Assembly: GCA_017305135.1 (NCBI GenBank) | Contig: JAFKNA010000004.1 | Span: forward strand, 124,001 to 188,000 | Direction: 5' to 3' | Source: Lysobacterales bacterium | GTDB taxonomy: Bacteria > Pseudomonadota > Gammaproteobacteria > Xanthomonadales > Rhodanobacteraceae | Length of the DNA stretch: 64,000 bases | Part shown: one piece after another, positions 10,526-19,130 of the stretch | Numbering within the stretch: the stretch's first letter is position 1 | How the letters are laid out: each line of letters opens with the position of its first letter | The notes under the pieces: model-generated | Database searches by the model: none | What the model was told of the DNA's origin: nothing | The model's input: only the letters and a program-made list of their open reading frames with translations | Program-made: the position numbers and the translations under genes

Positions 10526-11187
10526 GCCGGTCTCCAGCCGAGGCGATAGCCGAGGCCGCGCTGAGTCTGGATCGCCTCGGCACCGAGCTTGCGGCGGATG
10601 TTGTGGATGTGGACGTTGAGCGCATTGCTGCTGACCGGGTCATCCAGTCCATAGACCCGCTCGTGCAGCGCCTCGGCGCGCAGCCAGCGCCCGTTCGCAC
10701 TGGCCAGCTGGGTAAGGATGTCGATCTCGCGCCGCGACAGTTCGACCGGAGCGCCGTCCAGCCATGCCAACCCGCTTGCCGGTTCCAGGCGCAGCGGACC
10801 GGCCTTGATGGCGGGCTCGCCGCGCCCCTGCGCGCGTCGCGTGATGGCGTGCAGGCGCGCGGCGAGTTCGCGCAGGTCGAAGGGCTTGACGAGGTAATCG
10901 TCGGCGCCACCGTTGAGGCCGGAGAGGCGGTGCTCGACCGCGTCGCGCGCGGTGAGCACAAGCACCGGCAAGGCGGGATCCGTCGCGCGCAGGATCGGCA
11001 GGAGTTCGATCCCGTCGCAATCGGGGAGGCCAAGGTCCAGCACCGCCGCGTCGAAGCCCGAGCCGGCATGCACGGCCTGCGCCTCGGCACCGTCGGAAAC
11101 GTGCTCGCAGCTGATGCCAAACGCGTGCAGGCCGGCCACGATGCCGCTTGCGATAAGGCCGTCATCTTCGACGAGGAGAACGCGCAC
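10522..11187 (-). CDS. OmpR/QseB-family response regulator
   Basis: A cytoplasmic DNA-binding regulator of 221 residues. The receiver domain (1-118) has the acidic pocket E7/D8, phosphorylated D51 in AVLDLGLPD, the switch T in VLVLTARD and K101 in LVKPFDL. The C-terminal winged helix (about 125-219) ends HIHNIRRKLG...QRGLGYRLGW. It is the first gene of the pair and diverges from the redox operon at 11354. A direct-repeat box at 11261-11275 matches the PmrA/QseB type and may be its own target. Confidence 0.93.
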   Translation of the reverse strand: MRVLLVEDDGLIASGIVAGLHAFGISCEHVSDGAEAQAVHAGSGFDAAVLDLGLPDCDGIELLPILRATDPALPVLVLTARDAVEHRLSGLNGGADDYLVKPFDLRELAARLHAITRRAQGRGEPAIKAGPLRLEPASGLAWLDGAPVELSRREIDILTQLASANGRWLRAEALHERVYGLDDPVSSNALNVHIHNIRRKLGAEAIQTQRGLGYRLGWRPA

Positions 11188-11260
11188 GGGGTCGACAGGG
11201 CCGGGACGGGACTGCCCATGTTAGGCAGGAGCGGCCATCCCTGTCCAAGTGCACCGGGGG

Positions 11261-11275
11261 CTAATTCCTGCTTAA
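11261..11275. promoter_or_regulatory. Candidate QseB/PmrA-type response-regulator box
   Basis: CTAAT-TCCTG-CTTAA gives two half-sites with a 10 bp period, close to the (C/T)TTAA-N5-(C/T)TTAA arrangement bound by PmrA/QseB-type OmpR regulators. The second half is a good match and the first is degenerate. It lies in the 166 bp between the divergent response regulator and redox operons, where one site could control both. Confidence 0.4.
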
Positions 11276-11353
11276 CCCGCGCAGCCCAGGCTGTCGTTTT
11301 CCCGGCGCGAGTGCTGCCATGCGAGACCTGTTCGACTGCACGGGTGTGACCGC

Positions 11354-12190
11354 GTGATCCAGGTGGGCCCATTCTCGATCAAGGTGGTGGCCATCGTCAT
11401 TTCCGCTGTGGTTGCCTGGCGCGTTCCGCTGGCACTGCGGGGGCAGGATGCGGCGCGGCGGCGGGCAGCTGCCGCACTGGTGCTCGATGCGCTGCTGGCG
11501 GGTCTCGTGGCGGCGCGGCTCGGCTACGTGCTGCGCTGGTGGTCCGAGTATCTCGCCGGCCCCTGGTCGATCCTTGCCATCGGTGATGGCGGCTTCTACT
11601 GGTGGGCCGGGCTGCCCGTCGCGCTGGTATTCCTGATCGGGCGCACGCGCGCGGCAGGGTCGCTGCGTCGTCCCGCCTTGATCGGCATCGTTGCCGGAAT
11701 GGCGACGTGGGCCGTCATGTCGGGCGCCGTGTTCGTGCTGCAGCGCTCGGCAACCGGCTTGCCGGAACTCGAACTTGCCACCCTCGAAGGCGCCGTTGCG
11801 AATCCCGCCGCGTTCCAGGGCCGGCCGTTGGTGCTCAACCTCTGGGCCACCTGGTGCCCGCCATGCCGGCGCGAGATGCCGGTGTTCGCGCAGGCGCAGC
11901 GGCAGTACCCCGGGGCCGCCTTCCTGATGATCAACCAGGGCGAGGAGGCGCCCGGCATCCAGGCGTTCCTTGAGCAGGAAGGGCTGGCTTTCGACCATGT
12001 GTTGATCGATTCACTGTCGGCGTCGATGCAGGCACTCGGCACGCGGGCCCTGCCGAGCACTTTCTTCTTCGATGCCGACGGCCGCATGGTCGATTCGCAC
12101 CTCGGCGAATTGACCCGCGCCCGCTTGCGCGACGTCATGCAGCGCCGCTTCTCGATCACCCCTTCTCCACCCACAGAGGACACACCATGA
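11354..12190 (+). CDS. TlpA-type thioredoxin fused to an Lgt-like membrane domain
   Basis: A membrane-anchored thiol-disulfide protein of 278 residues. The N-terminal part (about 1-130, several membrane helices) resembles prolipoprotein diacylglyceryl transferase: it starts IQVGPFSIK and contains LGYVLRWWSEYLAGPWSIL followed by GDGGFYWWAG. I do not see a complete Lgt signature, so transferase activity is doubtful. The C-terminal part (about 140-270) is a TlpA/thioredoxin domain with redox motif WCPPC (C168, C171) and the cis-proline segment LPSTFFFD, presumably facing the periplasm. The start is GTG at 11354. Its last 4 nt overlap the next gene (ATGA), so it probably works with the DsbG-like protein, perhaps as its electron donor. 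Confidence 0.82.
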   Translation: MIQVGPFSIKVVAIVISAVVAWRVPLALRGQDAARRRAAAALVLDALLAGLVAARLGYVLRWWSEYLAGPWSILAIGDGGFYWWAGLPVALVFLIGRTRAAGSLRRPALIGIVAGMATWAVMSGAVFVLQRSATGLPELELATLEGAVANPAAFQGRPLVLNLWATWCPPCRREMPVFAQAQRQYPGAAFLMINQGEEAPGIQAFLEQEGLAFDHVLIDSLSASMQALGTRALPSTFFFDADGRMVDSHLGELTRARLRDVMQRRFSITPSPPTEDTP

Positions 12191-12960
12191 TTTCCACCCG
12201 ACACCTCGCTTCCGCCATTGCCTGCCTCGGCCTGCTGCTGCTGGCGCCGCTCGCTTCGGCCGCCGGCAAGGACACGCCGGCCGTCATCAGGACGCTCGAG
12301 CAGAAGGGCCTCGGCAACGTGCAGGAATTCGACGCCGGTCCGAACCTGCGTGGCTTCGCGGGCGTTGCCGGCCAGCAGCCGATCGCCGTCTACGTCACCC
12401 CCGATGGCAATGCCATCGTCGGCAGCCGCGTCGGTGCGGACGGCAGCAGCCTGGATGAGCAACGCCTGCATGACCTCGTCGCCAAGCCGATGGGCGAGGC
12501 CATCCTCGCCAAGCTCAAGGCTTCCACCTGGGTGCAGGACGGCAAGAGCGACGCGCCGCGCATCATCTACACGTTCTCCGATCCGAACTGCCCCTACTGC
12601 AACCGCTTCTTCCAGGCTGCGCGGCCGTGGGTGGATGCCGGCAAGGTGCAGCTGCGCCATGTCATGGTGGGCGTGATCAAGGCCGACAGCAGCACCAAGG
12701 CGGCGGCGATCCTCACGGCGAAAGACAGGACTGCCGCGCTGCTGCAGAACGAGCACGCGTTCGCCGCCGGCGGCATCGACCCCGCCCCCGGCGTTCCTGC
12801 CGGGATCCGCCAGCAGCTCGATGCGAACCAGGCGCTGATGTCCGAGCTTGGCTTCCGCGGAACGCCCGGCATCGTCTACGTGGATGCCGACGGCACGGTC
12901 CAGCGCGCCAATGGCATGCCCCAGCCGGAACAGCTCGATGCCATGATGGGGCCGCGTTGA
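12187..12960 (+). CDS. DsbG/DsbC-like periplasmic thiol:disulfide interchange protein
   Basis: A secreted protein of 257 residues with a signal peptide (hydrophobic core about 8-24, likely cleavage after ASA at 25-26). The N-terminal region fits the dimerisation domain of DsbG/DsbC. The thioredoxin-like domain has the CPYC motif (C135, C138 in DPNCPYCNRF), as in DsbG, and the cis-Pro segment FRGTPGIVYVD. DsbG reduces sulfenylated or mis-oxidised cysteines in the periplasm. Overlap with the upstream TlpA fusion by 4 nt indicates one operon. Assignment to DsbG rather than DsbC rests on CPYC and overall resemblance. Confidence 0.85.
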   Translation: MISTRHLASAIACLGLLLLAPLASAAGKDTPAVIRTLEQKGLGNVQEFDAGPNLRGFAGVAGQQPIAVYVTPDGNAIVGSRVGADGSSLDEQRLHDLVAKPMGEAILAKLKASTWVQDGKSDAPRIIYTFSDPNCPYCNRFFQAARPWVDAGKVQLRHVMVGVIKADSSTKAAAILTAKDRTAALLQNEHAFAAGGIDPAPGVPAGIRQQLDANQALMSELGFRGTPGIVYVDADGTVQRANGMPQPEQLDAMMGPR

Positions 12961-13148
12961 GCTCCCGCCATCGGCCGGAAAGGGCCAGCCACGCAGGGCG
13001 GATCAAGCCGCGCGGCGGCGGATCCGCCTCGGGTTTCATGAGCGTCGGGCCTGCCGGAAGAGGCGGCTCCGGCCTTTGTCCCTGAGCCTCCCCACGCGAG
13101 CTACGAACGCGAGGTCGATCTTCGCAGGGCGCCGATGATGGCAAAAGC

Positions 13149-13168
13149 GGCCGGTCGGGAGACCGGCC
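13149..13168. repeat. Perfect REP palindrome upstream of radA
   Basis: GGCCGGTCGGGAGACCGGCC is a 20 bp palindrome with a GGGA centre; its complement GGCCGGTCTCCCGACCGGCC occurs at 22289 and 22479. It sits about 30 bp upstream of the radA -10-like box. The remaining sequence from 12961 to 13231 has no supported gene. Confidence 0.8.
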
Positions 13169-13231
13169 CTCCCGCGGGTGGAATGCCGCCCCGTGGCGTA
13201 TGCTTCGTCGATTGCATTGCCGGATTCGTTG

Positions 13232-14611
13232 ATGGCGAAGGCCAAGACCGCTTACGTGTGTGCCGCATGCGGCGCCGAACACTCGCGTTGGCAGGGCCAG
13301 TGCGCCGGCTGCAGCGAGTGGAACACGCTGTCCGAGATTGTCCTGCGGCCGGCGTTGAAGTCCGTCGGGGCGTCGCGCTCGGGCTACGCCGGGGCGCGGG
13401 ATCCGGCGCGGGTGACGCCGCTGGCCAGCGTGGTGGCCGAGGCCGAACAGCGCAGCGCCAGCGGCATCGGCGAGCTGGACCGCGTGCTCGGTGGCGGCCT
13501 GGTACCAGGCTCGGTGGTGCTGATTGGCGGCGACCCCGGCATCGGCAAGTCCACCCTGCTGCTGCAGATGCTCGGCGCCATCGGCCAGCGCATGAAGAGT
13601 CTCTACGTGACCGGCGAGGAATCGCTGGCGCAGGTGGCCGCGCGCGGGCAGCGCCTCGGCATCGCGCTGGAGGGCCTGGAAGCGCTCGCCGAGACCTCGA
13701 TCGAGCGCATCCTCGCCGAGGCGGCCGAGGGCCGGCCCGAGGTCCTCATCATCGATTCCATCCAGACCATCTGGACCGAACTCCTGACCGCCGCGCCGGG
13801 CTCGGTGTCGCAGGTGCGCGAATCCGCCGCACGCCTGGTGCGCTTCGCGAAGGAGACCGGCACCACGGTGTTCCTGGTCGGCCACGTCACCAAGGAAGGC
13901 GGCATCGCCGGTCCGCGCGTGCTCGAGCACATGGTCGACGCGGTGCTGTACTTCGAGGGCGAGTCGGGCAGCCGCTTCCGCGTGCTGCGCGCGTTCAAGA
14001 ACCGCTTCGGCGCGGTCAACGAGCTCGGCGTGTTCGCCATGTCCGACAAGGGCCTGCGCGAGGTGCCGAACCCGTCGGCGATCTTCCTCTCCGCGCATGC
14101 GGGGCCGACGCCGGGCAGCGCGGTGATGGTGACCCGCGAGGGCACGCGCCCGCTGCTGGTCGAGGTGCAGGCGCTGGTCGACCAATCCTCGCTTGGCAAC
14201 CCGCGCCGGGTGGCGCTGGGGCTCGAGCAGAACCGCCTCGCGATGCTGCTCGCGGTGCTGCACCGACACGGCGGCGCGGCCGTGTACGACCAGGATGTAT
14301 TCGTCAACGTGGTTGGCGGCATCCGCGTGCAGGAGACCGCGGCGGACCTGCCGGTGCTGATCGCGGTGCTGTCGAGCTTTCGCGACCGGCCGCTGCCCGA
14401 CAAGACCGTCGCCTTCGGCGAGGTCGGGCTGTCAGGCGAGATCCGCCCGGTGCCGAACGGCGAGGAGCGCCTCAGGGAAGCCGCCCAGCACGGCTTCCGC
14501 CGGGCCGTGGTGCCGAAGGCGAACGCGCCGAAGAAGGCCCGCATCGGCGACCTGGAGATCCTCGCCGTCGAGCGCCTCGGCGACGCGCTCGCGGCGGCGT
14601 TCGATCGATAG
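13232..14611 (+). CDS. radA: DNA repair protein RadA
   Basis: RadA is a RecA-like ATPase that promotes branch migration of recombination intermediates. The 459-residue product has an N-terminal zinc finger (CAACGAEHSRWQGQCAGC), Walker A GGDPGIGKST with K106, Walker B VLIIDSIQT, the RadA-specific motif FKNRFGAVNELGVF and a C-terminal Lon-protease-like domain (GGIRVQE, GEVGLSGEIRPV). The ATG at 13232 gives the standard N-terminus MAKAKTAYVC and lies 33 nt after a TATGCT box at 13199-13204. A frame open to 13178 is ignored because it runs into that putative promoter. Confidence 0.95.
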   Translation: MAKAKTAYVCAACGAEHSRWQGQCAGCSEWNTLSEIVLRPALKSVGASRSGYAGARDPARVTPLASVVAEAEQRSASGIGELDRVLGGGLVPGSVVLIGGDPGIGKSTLLLQMLGAIGQRMKSLYVTGEESLAQVAARGQRLGIALEGLEALAETSIERILAEAAEGRPEVLIIDSIQTIWTELLTAAPGSVSQVRESAARLVRFAKETGTTVFLVGHVTKEGGIAGPRVLEHMVDAVLYFEGESGSRFRVLRAFKNRFGAVNELGVFAMSDKGLREVPNPSAIFLSAHAGPTPGSAVMVTREGTRPLLVEVQALVDQSSLGNPRRVALGLEQNRLAMLLAVLHRHGGAAVYDQDVFVNVVGGIRVQETAADLPVLIAVLSSFRDRPLPDKTVAFGEVGLSGEIRPVPNGEERLREAAQHGFRRAVVPKANAPKKARIGDLEILAVERLGDALAAAFDR

Positions 14612-14613
14612 CC

Positions 14614-14737
14614 GGGATTGGGGATTCGGGATTGGCAAGGGCTGGCACCTCACCCTGCCCGGGGCTCCTGGCGCAAGCCGGTCCGGTCGTGAGGATTCCG
14701 CCTTGGCGAATCCTGAACCCCGAATCCCGAATCCCCG
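14614..14737. repeat. Inverted pair of heptamer arrays between radA and the convergent membrane gene
   Basis: GGGATT(G/C) units at 14614-14635 begin 2 bp after the radA stop. Inverted AATCC(C) units occupy 14708-14737, ending 5 bp before the stop codon of the convergent CcsA-like gene. Position between two convergent genes suits a bidirectional terminator-like role. Confidence 0.8.
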
Positions 14738-14741
14738 CCTT

Positions 14742-15536
14742 TCAGACCCTCTGCAGCACCACTTCGAGCACGAACTTGGTGCCGAAGAAGGCGAGGCCGA
14801 GCATCGCCATGCCGGCCAAGGTGAGGTTCACCGCGCGCCGTCCGCGCCAGCCGTAGCGCCAGCGGCCCCAGAGCAGGGCGCCGAAGATGATCCAGGCGAT
14901 CAGGCTCAGCACGATGGTGTGCGCCAGATGCTGGCCGCGGATGCTCTCGACGAAGAGGCTGCCGCTCAGCAGGGTCAAGGTGAGCCCGATGAAACCCGCG
15001 CCGAGCAGGCGGAACAGCAGCGCTTCCGTCAATGTCAGCGGCGGCAGCGCGCGCAGCCAGCCGCCAAGGCGCCGTTTGCGCAACGCACGTTCCTGGAACG
15101 CCAGCAGCAGCGCCAGCACCGCGCCGAGCGAGAGCAGCCCGTACGCGATCAGGGCGATGCTGACGTGCAGCTTGATCTGCCAGTCCATCGGCCGCGGCGA
15201 GGTGGGCGGCGCGAGGAACACGTCCACGACGAGGAGCGCCGCCGCGAGCGGAAACACGATGACGCCGAGCGCCGCCACCGGCCGGCTGAGGTTCACGACC
15301 ACCGTCAGCGCGGCCACCACGCAGGCGGTGAGCGACAGCGCCGCGAAGAAGTGCAGGTCGAGCGCGCCGCGGTGCATGCCGAGCACCACGCCGGCATGGG
15401 CGACGACGGCGAGGCCCGCGACCAGCATCGCCCCCCGCACCTGCGCATCTCCCCGGCCCAGCAACGGCCGCGCGACGAGGCCCGTCGCGAGGAGGTAAAG
15501 CACGATCGCGGAGACGGCGGGGAGCATGATCGTCAT
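14742..15536 (-). CDS. CcsA/YpjD-type cytochrome c assembly membrane protein
   Basis: An integral inner-membrane protein of 264 residues with about eight hydrophobic segments. It belongs to the CcsA/CcmF/HemX-like cytochrome c assembly family, by the conserved run MDWQIKLHVSIALIAYGLLS and the WIIFGALLWGRW region that bears the WxxW-like heme-interaction stretch. E. coli YpjD is a close analogue by length; its exact role is unclear, so transport or binding of heme is only family knowledge. The ATG at 15536 is chosen because the longer frame adds a basic non-hydrophobic leader. It is followed by the heptamer array, and an intrinsic terminator of the tRNA operon lies upstream. Confidence 0.8.
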   Translation of the reverse strand: MTIMLPAVSAIVLYLLATGLVARPLLGRGDAQVRGAMLVAGLAVVAHAGVVLGMHRGALDLHFFAALSLTACVVAALTVVVNLSRPVAALGVIVFPLAAALLVVDVFLAPPTSPRPMDWQIKLHVSIALIAYGLLSLGAVLALLLAFQERALRKRRLGGWLRALPPLTLTEALLFRLLGAGFIGLTLTLLSGSLFVESIRGQHLAHTIVLSLIAWIIFGALLWGRWRYGWRGRRAVNLTLAGMAMLGLAFFGTKFVLEVVLQRV

Positions 15537-15607
15537 GGCGCGGAGTGTCGCATAGCGATCCCCATGCGGGGAGGGTCGTCGTCCACGATGGCGGGTCCGG
15601 CGCAACG

Positions 15608-15643
15608 AAAAAGGGCCGGTTTCCAGGTCATGGAAACCGGCCC
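15608..15643 (-). terminator. Intrinsic terminator of the tRNA operon
   Basis: On the minus strand a perfect 12 bp stem (GGGCCGGTTTCC with its complement, arms 15632-15643 and 15613-15624), with a 7 nt loop, is followed by TTTTT (15608-15612). It lies 16 bp beyond the 3' end of tRNA-Asp and reads in the tRNA direction. Confidence 0.9.
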
Positions 15644-15658
15644 CTTGCCGTATGCATG

Positions 15659-15735
15659 TGGCGGAGCGGACGGGACTCGAACCCGCGACCTCCGGCGTGA
15701 CAGGCCAGCATTCTAACCAGCTGAACTACCGCTCC
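15659..15735 (-). tRNA. tRNA-Asp (GTC)
   Basis: The 77 nt cloverleaf is nearly identical to E. coli tRNA-Asp: acceptor stem GGAGCGG/CCGCTCC, D-loop AGCTGGTTAGAA, anticodon loop CTGTCAC (anticodon GTC), T-arm GGGTTCGAGTCCC, and CCA encoded at 15659-15661. Third in an Ala-Glu-Asp operon. Confidence 0.97.
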
Positions 15736-15842
15736 GCATGTGAACCGTGGGCTCCTTGCGGTGCCCCGGCCGGCCCGCGAAGATAGCGGAAGCCGACCGA
15801 TAAGCCAAGCCGGATGATGCTGGTTCCGGCCTTTCAGCGTGA

Positions 15843-15918
15843 TGGCGTCCCCAAGGGGATTCGAACCCCTGTTACCGCCGTGAAAGGGCGGTGTCCTGGG
15901 CCTCTAGACGATGGGGAC
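15843..15918 (-). tRNA. tRNA-Glu (TTC)
   Basis: 76 nt including encoded CCA. The sequence from GTCCCCA through GTCTAGAGGCCCAGGACACC, anticodon loop CTTTCAC (TTC) and T-arm GGGGTTCGAATCCCC is close to E. coli tRNA-Glu. Second in the operon. Confidence 0.97.
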
Positions 15919-15951
15919 GCTGGGGAAACGTGCCGCGTGCAACGATGAATC

Positions 15952-16027
<76 letters not shown>

Positions 16028-16039
16028 GGGAGGCGCGAG

Positions 16040-16068
16040 AGAATAGTGACCCGCGCCCGGTTCGTCAA
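16040..16068 (-). promoter_or_regulatory. Promoter of the tRNA-Ala-Glu-Asp operon
   Basis: Minus-strand -35 TTGACG (16063-16068) and -10 TATTCT (16040-16045) are separated by 17 bp. The following CTCGCGCC is a GC-rich discriminator, as in stringently controlled stable-RNA promoters. The -35 overlaps the stop codon of the upstream protein gene. Confidence 0.75.
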
Positions 16069-17129
16069 CTCACTTCGGGGATTTTCCTGCCACGGCCGAA
16101 GAAGCCGCCGCGGCGTCCTTCCTCGGGAGGCCGTGCGGGCTGCTCCTGCTCGACGGAACCCGTCGCGTGGCAGGCGTTGATGAAGTCGGCCACCTCGCCC
16201 GCGGCGGCGCCGCTCTGGGCGGCGATGTCCTCGACCGTGGCCGCCTGCTTCAGCATCACCGTGGCGATGCGGAAGTGCCTGGGGAATTCACGCTCGGTCT
16301 GCGCCCAGCGCGTCAGCCGGTAGAGGCCCTGCGGGTCGAGGCGCGGATCGAGCGTGCCACCGCCCCGTGCCAGGTGGACGAGCCAGACCAGCCGCGCGAG
16401 TGGATGCGCCGGCAGGGTTGCCACGGCGCTGGCAAAGGCGTCGTCGGACAGTTCCTCGATCTCGCTCGCGGCCACGCTACGTCGGCACCACGCCGACAGC
16501 GACTTGAGGCCCGCGTCCGCATGCCACGCCTGCGCGGTCGGGTCGAGGTACAGTTCCGGCAGTCCGGTAGCGCGGAGGCGCAGCTTGCCGCGCGCGACGG
16601 CGGGATCGAGGAGGTCGAGCAGCCCTCGATCGGCGGCCGCCGGCGGAGCGGTCGGAGGAGGGGGCGAGGGCTTCCCTGCCGCGCCCGCCGTCTGTGCGTC
16701 GAGAGGCGATCGCACCGGCGCGGGCGCCGGGCTGCCCGCTTGCAGTGGCGACGCCTCCGTCGCACGCTGCGGCGGAGCCGCCGTGCGTGAATCCCTCGAC
16801 GGCCTGCCCAGGCCGGCGCCGACAAGGTTCAGCACCCTGGCCAGATCCGCGCCGCTCACCGGCTTGCGCAGGCAGGGATCCTCGGCGTGGGCTTCCGGCG
16901 AATGGGTGCAGGCAATCACGCGGCGCCCCTGCGCCTGGGCGCGCAGCCAGTCCATGTGCCCGTAGACCGAATCCGGATCGATCACCAGCACGTCGGCATC
17001 GGCCTGCGCGGTGGGCTGCCAGCGCGCTTCGAGGCGGCCGCTCTCGGCTTCGAGCAGCCCATGGATGTGTTGCGCCAGCCCGTCGGCGGCACCGACGACA
17101 CACAGCGTGTGCACCTTCTTGATGTCCAA
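16065..17129 (-). CDS. Uncharacterised protein with degenerate receiver-like N-terminus
   Basis: I do not recognise a named family. The 354-residue product has an N-terminal alpha/beta segment (about 1-110) that resembles a response-regulator receiver: VHTLCVVGAADG as first strand, VLVIDPDSV where the phosphorylated aspartate would sit, and LRKPVSGADLARVL like the terminal KP helix. An Ala/Pro-rich linker (about 115-170) and a mostly helical C-terminal part follow, ending in a Gly/Arg-rich tail. A TTG start at 17129 is proposed because GGAGGA lies five bases upstream; the frame is open to an ATG at 17180, also possible. It lies immediately upstream of the tRNA operon, whose -35 overlaps its stop. 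Confidence 0.65.
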   Translation of the reverse strand: MDIKKVHTLCVVGAADGLAQHIHGLLEAESGRLEARWQPTAQADADVLVIDPDSVYGHMDWLRAQAQGRRVIACTHSPEAHAEDPCLRKPVSGADLARVLNLVGAGLGRPSRDSRTAAPPQRATEASPLQAGSPAPAPVRSPLDAQTAGAAGKPSPPPPTAPPAAADRGLLDLLDPAVARGKLRLRATGLPELYLDPTAQAWHADAGLKSLSAWCRRSVAASEIEELSDDAFASAVATLPAHPLARLVWLVHLARGGGTLDPRLDPQGLYRLTRWAQTEREFPRHFRIATVMLKQAATVEDIAAQSGAAAGEVADFINACHATGSVEQEQPARPPEEGRRGGFFGRGRKIPEVS

Positions 17130-17240
17130 GGAAGTCCTCCAGGGGTCGGACGGTTCCTGGAAGCAAGGATCGTGCCGCATTGGACGGCTCCGCCCGGCCG
17201 GTGCAGCGCCCTGACGGGGCGCGCAATCTGACCGTCAGTG

Positions 17241-19028
17241 TCAGGCTTCGACGGCGCTCTCGGCGGCGCGGCTGCGCTCGCGCTGCTGCATGGCCCAGAG
17301 CCGCGCGTAATGGCCCTGCGCGGCGAGGAGCTGCTCGTGCGTGCCGCGCTCGACGATGCGGCCGTGCTCCAGCACCACGATGAGGTCGGCGTCGACGATG
17401 GTCGACAGCCGGTGCGCGATGACCAGCGTGGTGCGCCCCTCGGCGATGGCGTCCAGTTCTGCCTGGATGCGCTTCTCGGTACGCGTGTCGAGCGCGCTGG
17501 TGGCCTCGTCGAAGACCAGGATCGCCGGGCGCTTCAGCAGGGCGCGGGCGATGGCGACGCGCTGCTTCTCGCCGCCGGAGAGCTTGAGCCCGCGCTCGCC
17601 GACGCCGGTGTCGTAGCCGTTCGGCAGCGACTGGATGAAGTCGTGGATGTGCGCGGCGCGCGCGGCGGCGACGACTTCCTCGCGGCTGGCCTCGGGCCGG
17701 CCGTAGGCGATGTTGTAGTAGATGCTGTCGTTGAACAGCACCGTGTCCTGCGGAACGATGCCGATGGCTGCGCGCAGCGAATCCTGCGCGACCTCGCGGA
17801 TGTCCTGGCCGTCGATCGTGATGCGCCCGCCGGTCACGTCGTAGAAACGGAACAGCAGCCGCGCCAGCGTCGACTTGCCGGCGCCGGTGGTGCCGACCAC
17901 GGCCACGGTATGGCCGGCCGGGATCTCGAAATCGATGCCGGCGAGGATCGGTCGCGCCGGGTCGTAGGCGAAGTCCACGTCCTCGAAGCGCACCACGCCC
18001 CCGGCGATGGCGAGCGGCGGCGCACCCGGGCGATCCTCCACCTCGCGCGGCTCGGCCAGCAGCCCGAACATGCGCTCGATGTTGATCAGCGCCTGCTTGA
18101 CCTGGCGGTACACCATGCCGAGGTAGTTGAGCGGCGCCGAGAGCTGGATCAGGAAGGCATTGACCAGCACGAAATCGCCGAGGGTCATGCTCCCCGCCAC
18201 CACGCCGGCGGCGGCGCGCCAGAGCAGGGCGGTGAGGCCGACGCCGACGATCCCCGCCTGGCCGACGTTGAGCACCGACAGCGAGGCCTGGCTGCGCACC
18301 TGCGCTTCTTCCAGCTGCACCAGGCTGGAATCGTAGCGGGCGAACTCGTGGCGCTCGTTGCCGAAATACTTGACCGTCTCGTAGTTGAGGAGCGAATCGA
18401 CGGCGGTTTCGTTGGCGGTCGTATTTGCCGTATTGGCCGCGCGGTACCAGCGCATGCGCCACTCGGTGACGGCGAAGGTGAAGGCGACGTAGGCGACGAT
18501 CGTCGCCAGGGTGATGGCGGTGAAGGTCCAGTCGAAGCGCGCGATCAGGATGCCGCAGACCAGCGCGATCTCGAGCAGGGTCGGCAGGATCGTGTAGATG
18601 GTCCAGTCGAGGAGGTCCGAGGTCGCGCTCATGCCGCGCTCGACGTCCCGCGCCACGCCGCCGGTGCGGCGGTCGAGGTGGAAGCGCAGGCTGAGCGAAT
18701 GCAGGTGCTCGAACACGCGCAGGGTGATGTTGCGCGAGGTCCGCGCCAGTACCCGCGCGAAGACGAACTGCCGCACTTCCTGGAACAGCGAGGTGGCCAG
18801 GCGCAGCGCGCCGTAGGCGACCAGCAGTCCCAGCGGGATCAGCAGGGGTGAAGGCCGCAGGTCCAGCGCGTCGATCAGTTCCTTCAGCACCAATGGCACG
18901 CCGACGTTGGCGAGCTTGGCCAGCACCAGGAACACCAGCGCGATCGCGACGCGGCCACGGAAGCGCCACACGTCCGGCCACAGGCGACGGATCACGGTCC
19001 AGGTGGATGGCGTTGTGCTCGGGGGCAT
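17241..19028 (-). CDS. Atm1/HMT1-type ABC half-exporter
   Basis: A 595-residue inner-membrane half-transporter with six predicted helices in residues about 20-320 and a C-terminal nucleotide-binding domain. The Atm1/ABCB7 hallmark NYETVKYFGNE is present in the membrane domain. The ATPase has Walker A VGTTGAGKST (K385), Q-loop GIVPQDTVLFN, signature LSGGEKQR and Walker B ILVFDEATSALD, then the H-loop in VIAHRLST. Bacterial Atm1 homologues export glutathione conjugates or metal-glutathione complexes; the substrate here is unknown. The start is ATG at 19028. It is downstream of vapBC on the same strand, with a 100 bp gap. Confidence 0.88.
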   Translation of the reverse strand: MPPSTTPSTWTVIRRLWPDVWRFRGRVAIALVFLVLAKLANVGVPLVLKELIDALDLRPSPLLIPLGLLVAYGALRLATSLFQEVRQFVFARVLARTSRNITLRVFEHLHSLSLRFHLDRRTGGVARDVERGMSATSDLLDWTIYTILPTLLEIALVCGILIARFDWTFTAITLATIVAYVAFTFAVTEWRMRWYRAANTANTTANETAVDSLLNYETVKYFGNERHEFARYDSSLVQLEEAQVRSQASLSVLNVGQAGIVGVGLTALLWRAAAGVVAGSMTLGDFVLVNAFLIQLSAPLNYLGMVYRQVKQALINIERMFGLLAEPREVEDRPGAPPLAIAGGVVRFEDVDFAYDPARPILAGIDFEIPAGHTVAVVGTTGAGKSTLARLLFRFYDVTGGRITIDGQDIREVAQDSLRAAIGIVPQDTVLFNDSIYYNIAYGRPEASREEVVAAARAAHIHDFIQSLPNGYDTGVGERGLKLSGGEKQRVAIARALLKRPAILVFDEATSALDTRTEKRIQAELDAIAEGRTTLVIAHRLSTIVDADLIVVLEHGRIVERGTHEQLLAAQGHYARLWAMQQRERSRAAESAVEA

Positions 19029-19130
19029 CGCGGCAGTCGCGGGGAAGCAGCGCCTTTACATGGGGCTGGCCGGGACCGTTGGCAATCGTGCCCCGGCATC
19101 TATGCAGGTCTTCGCAGCGGGGGCCTGGCC

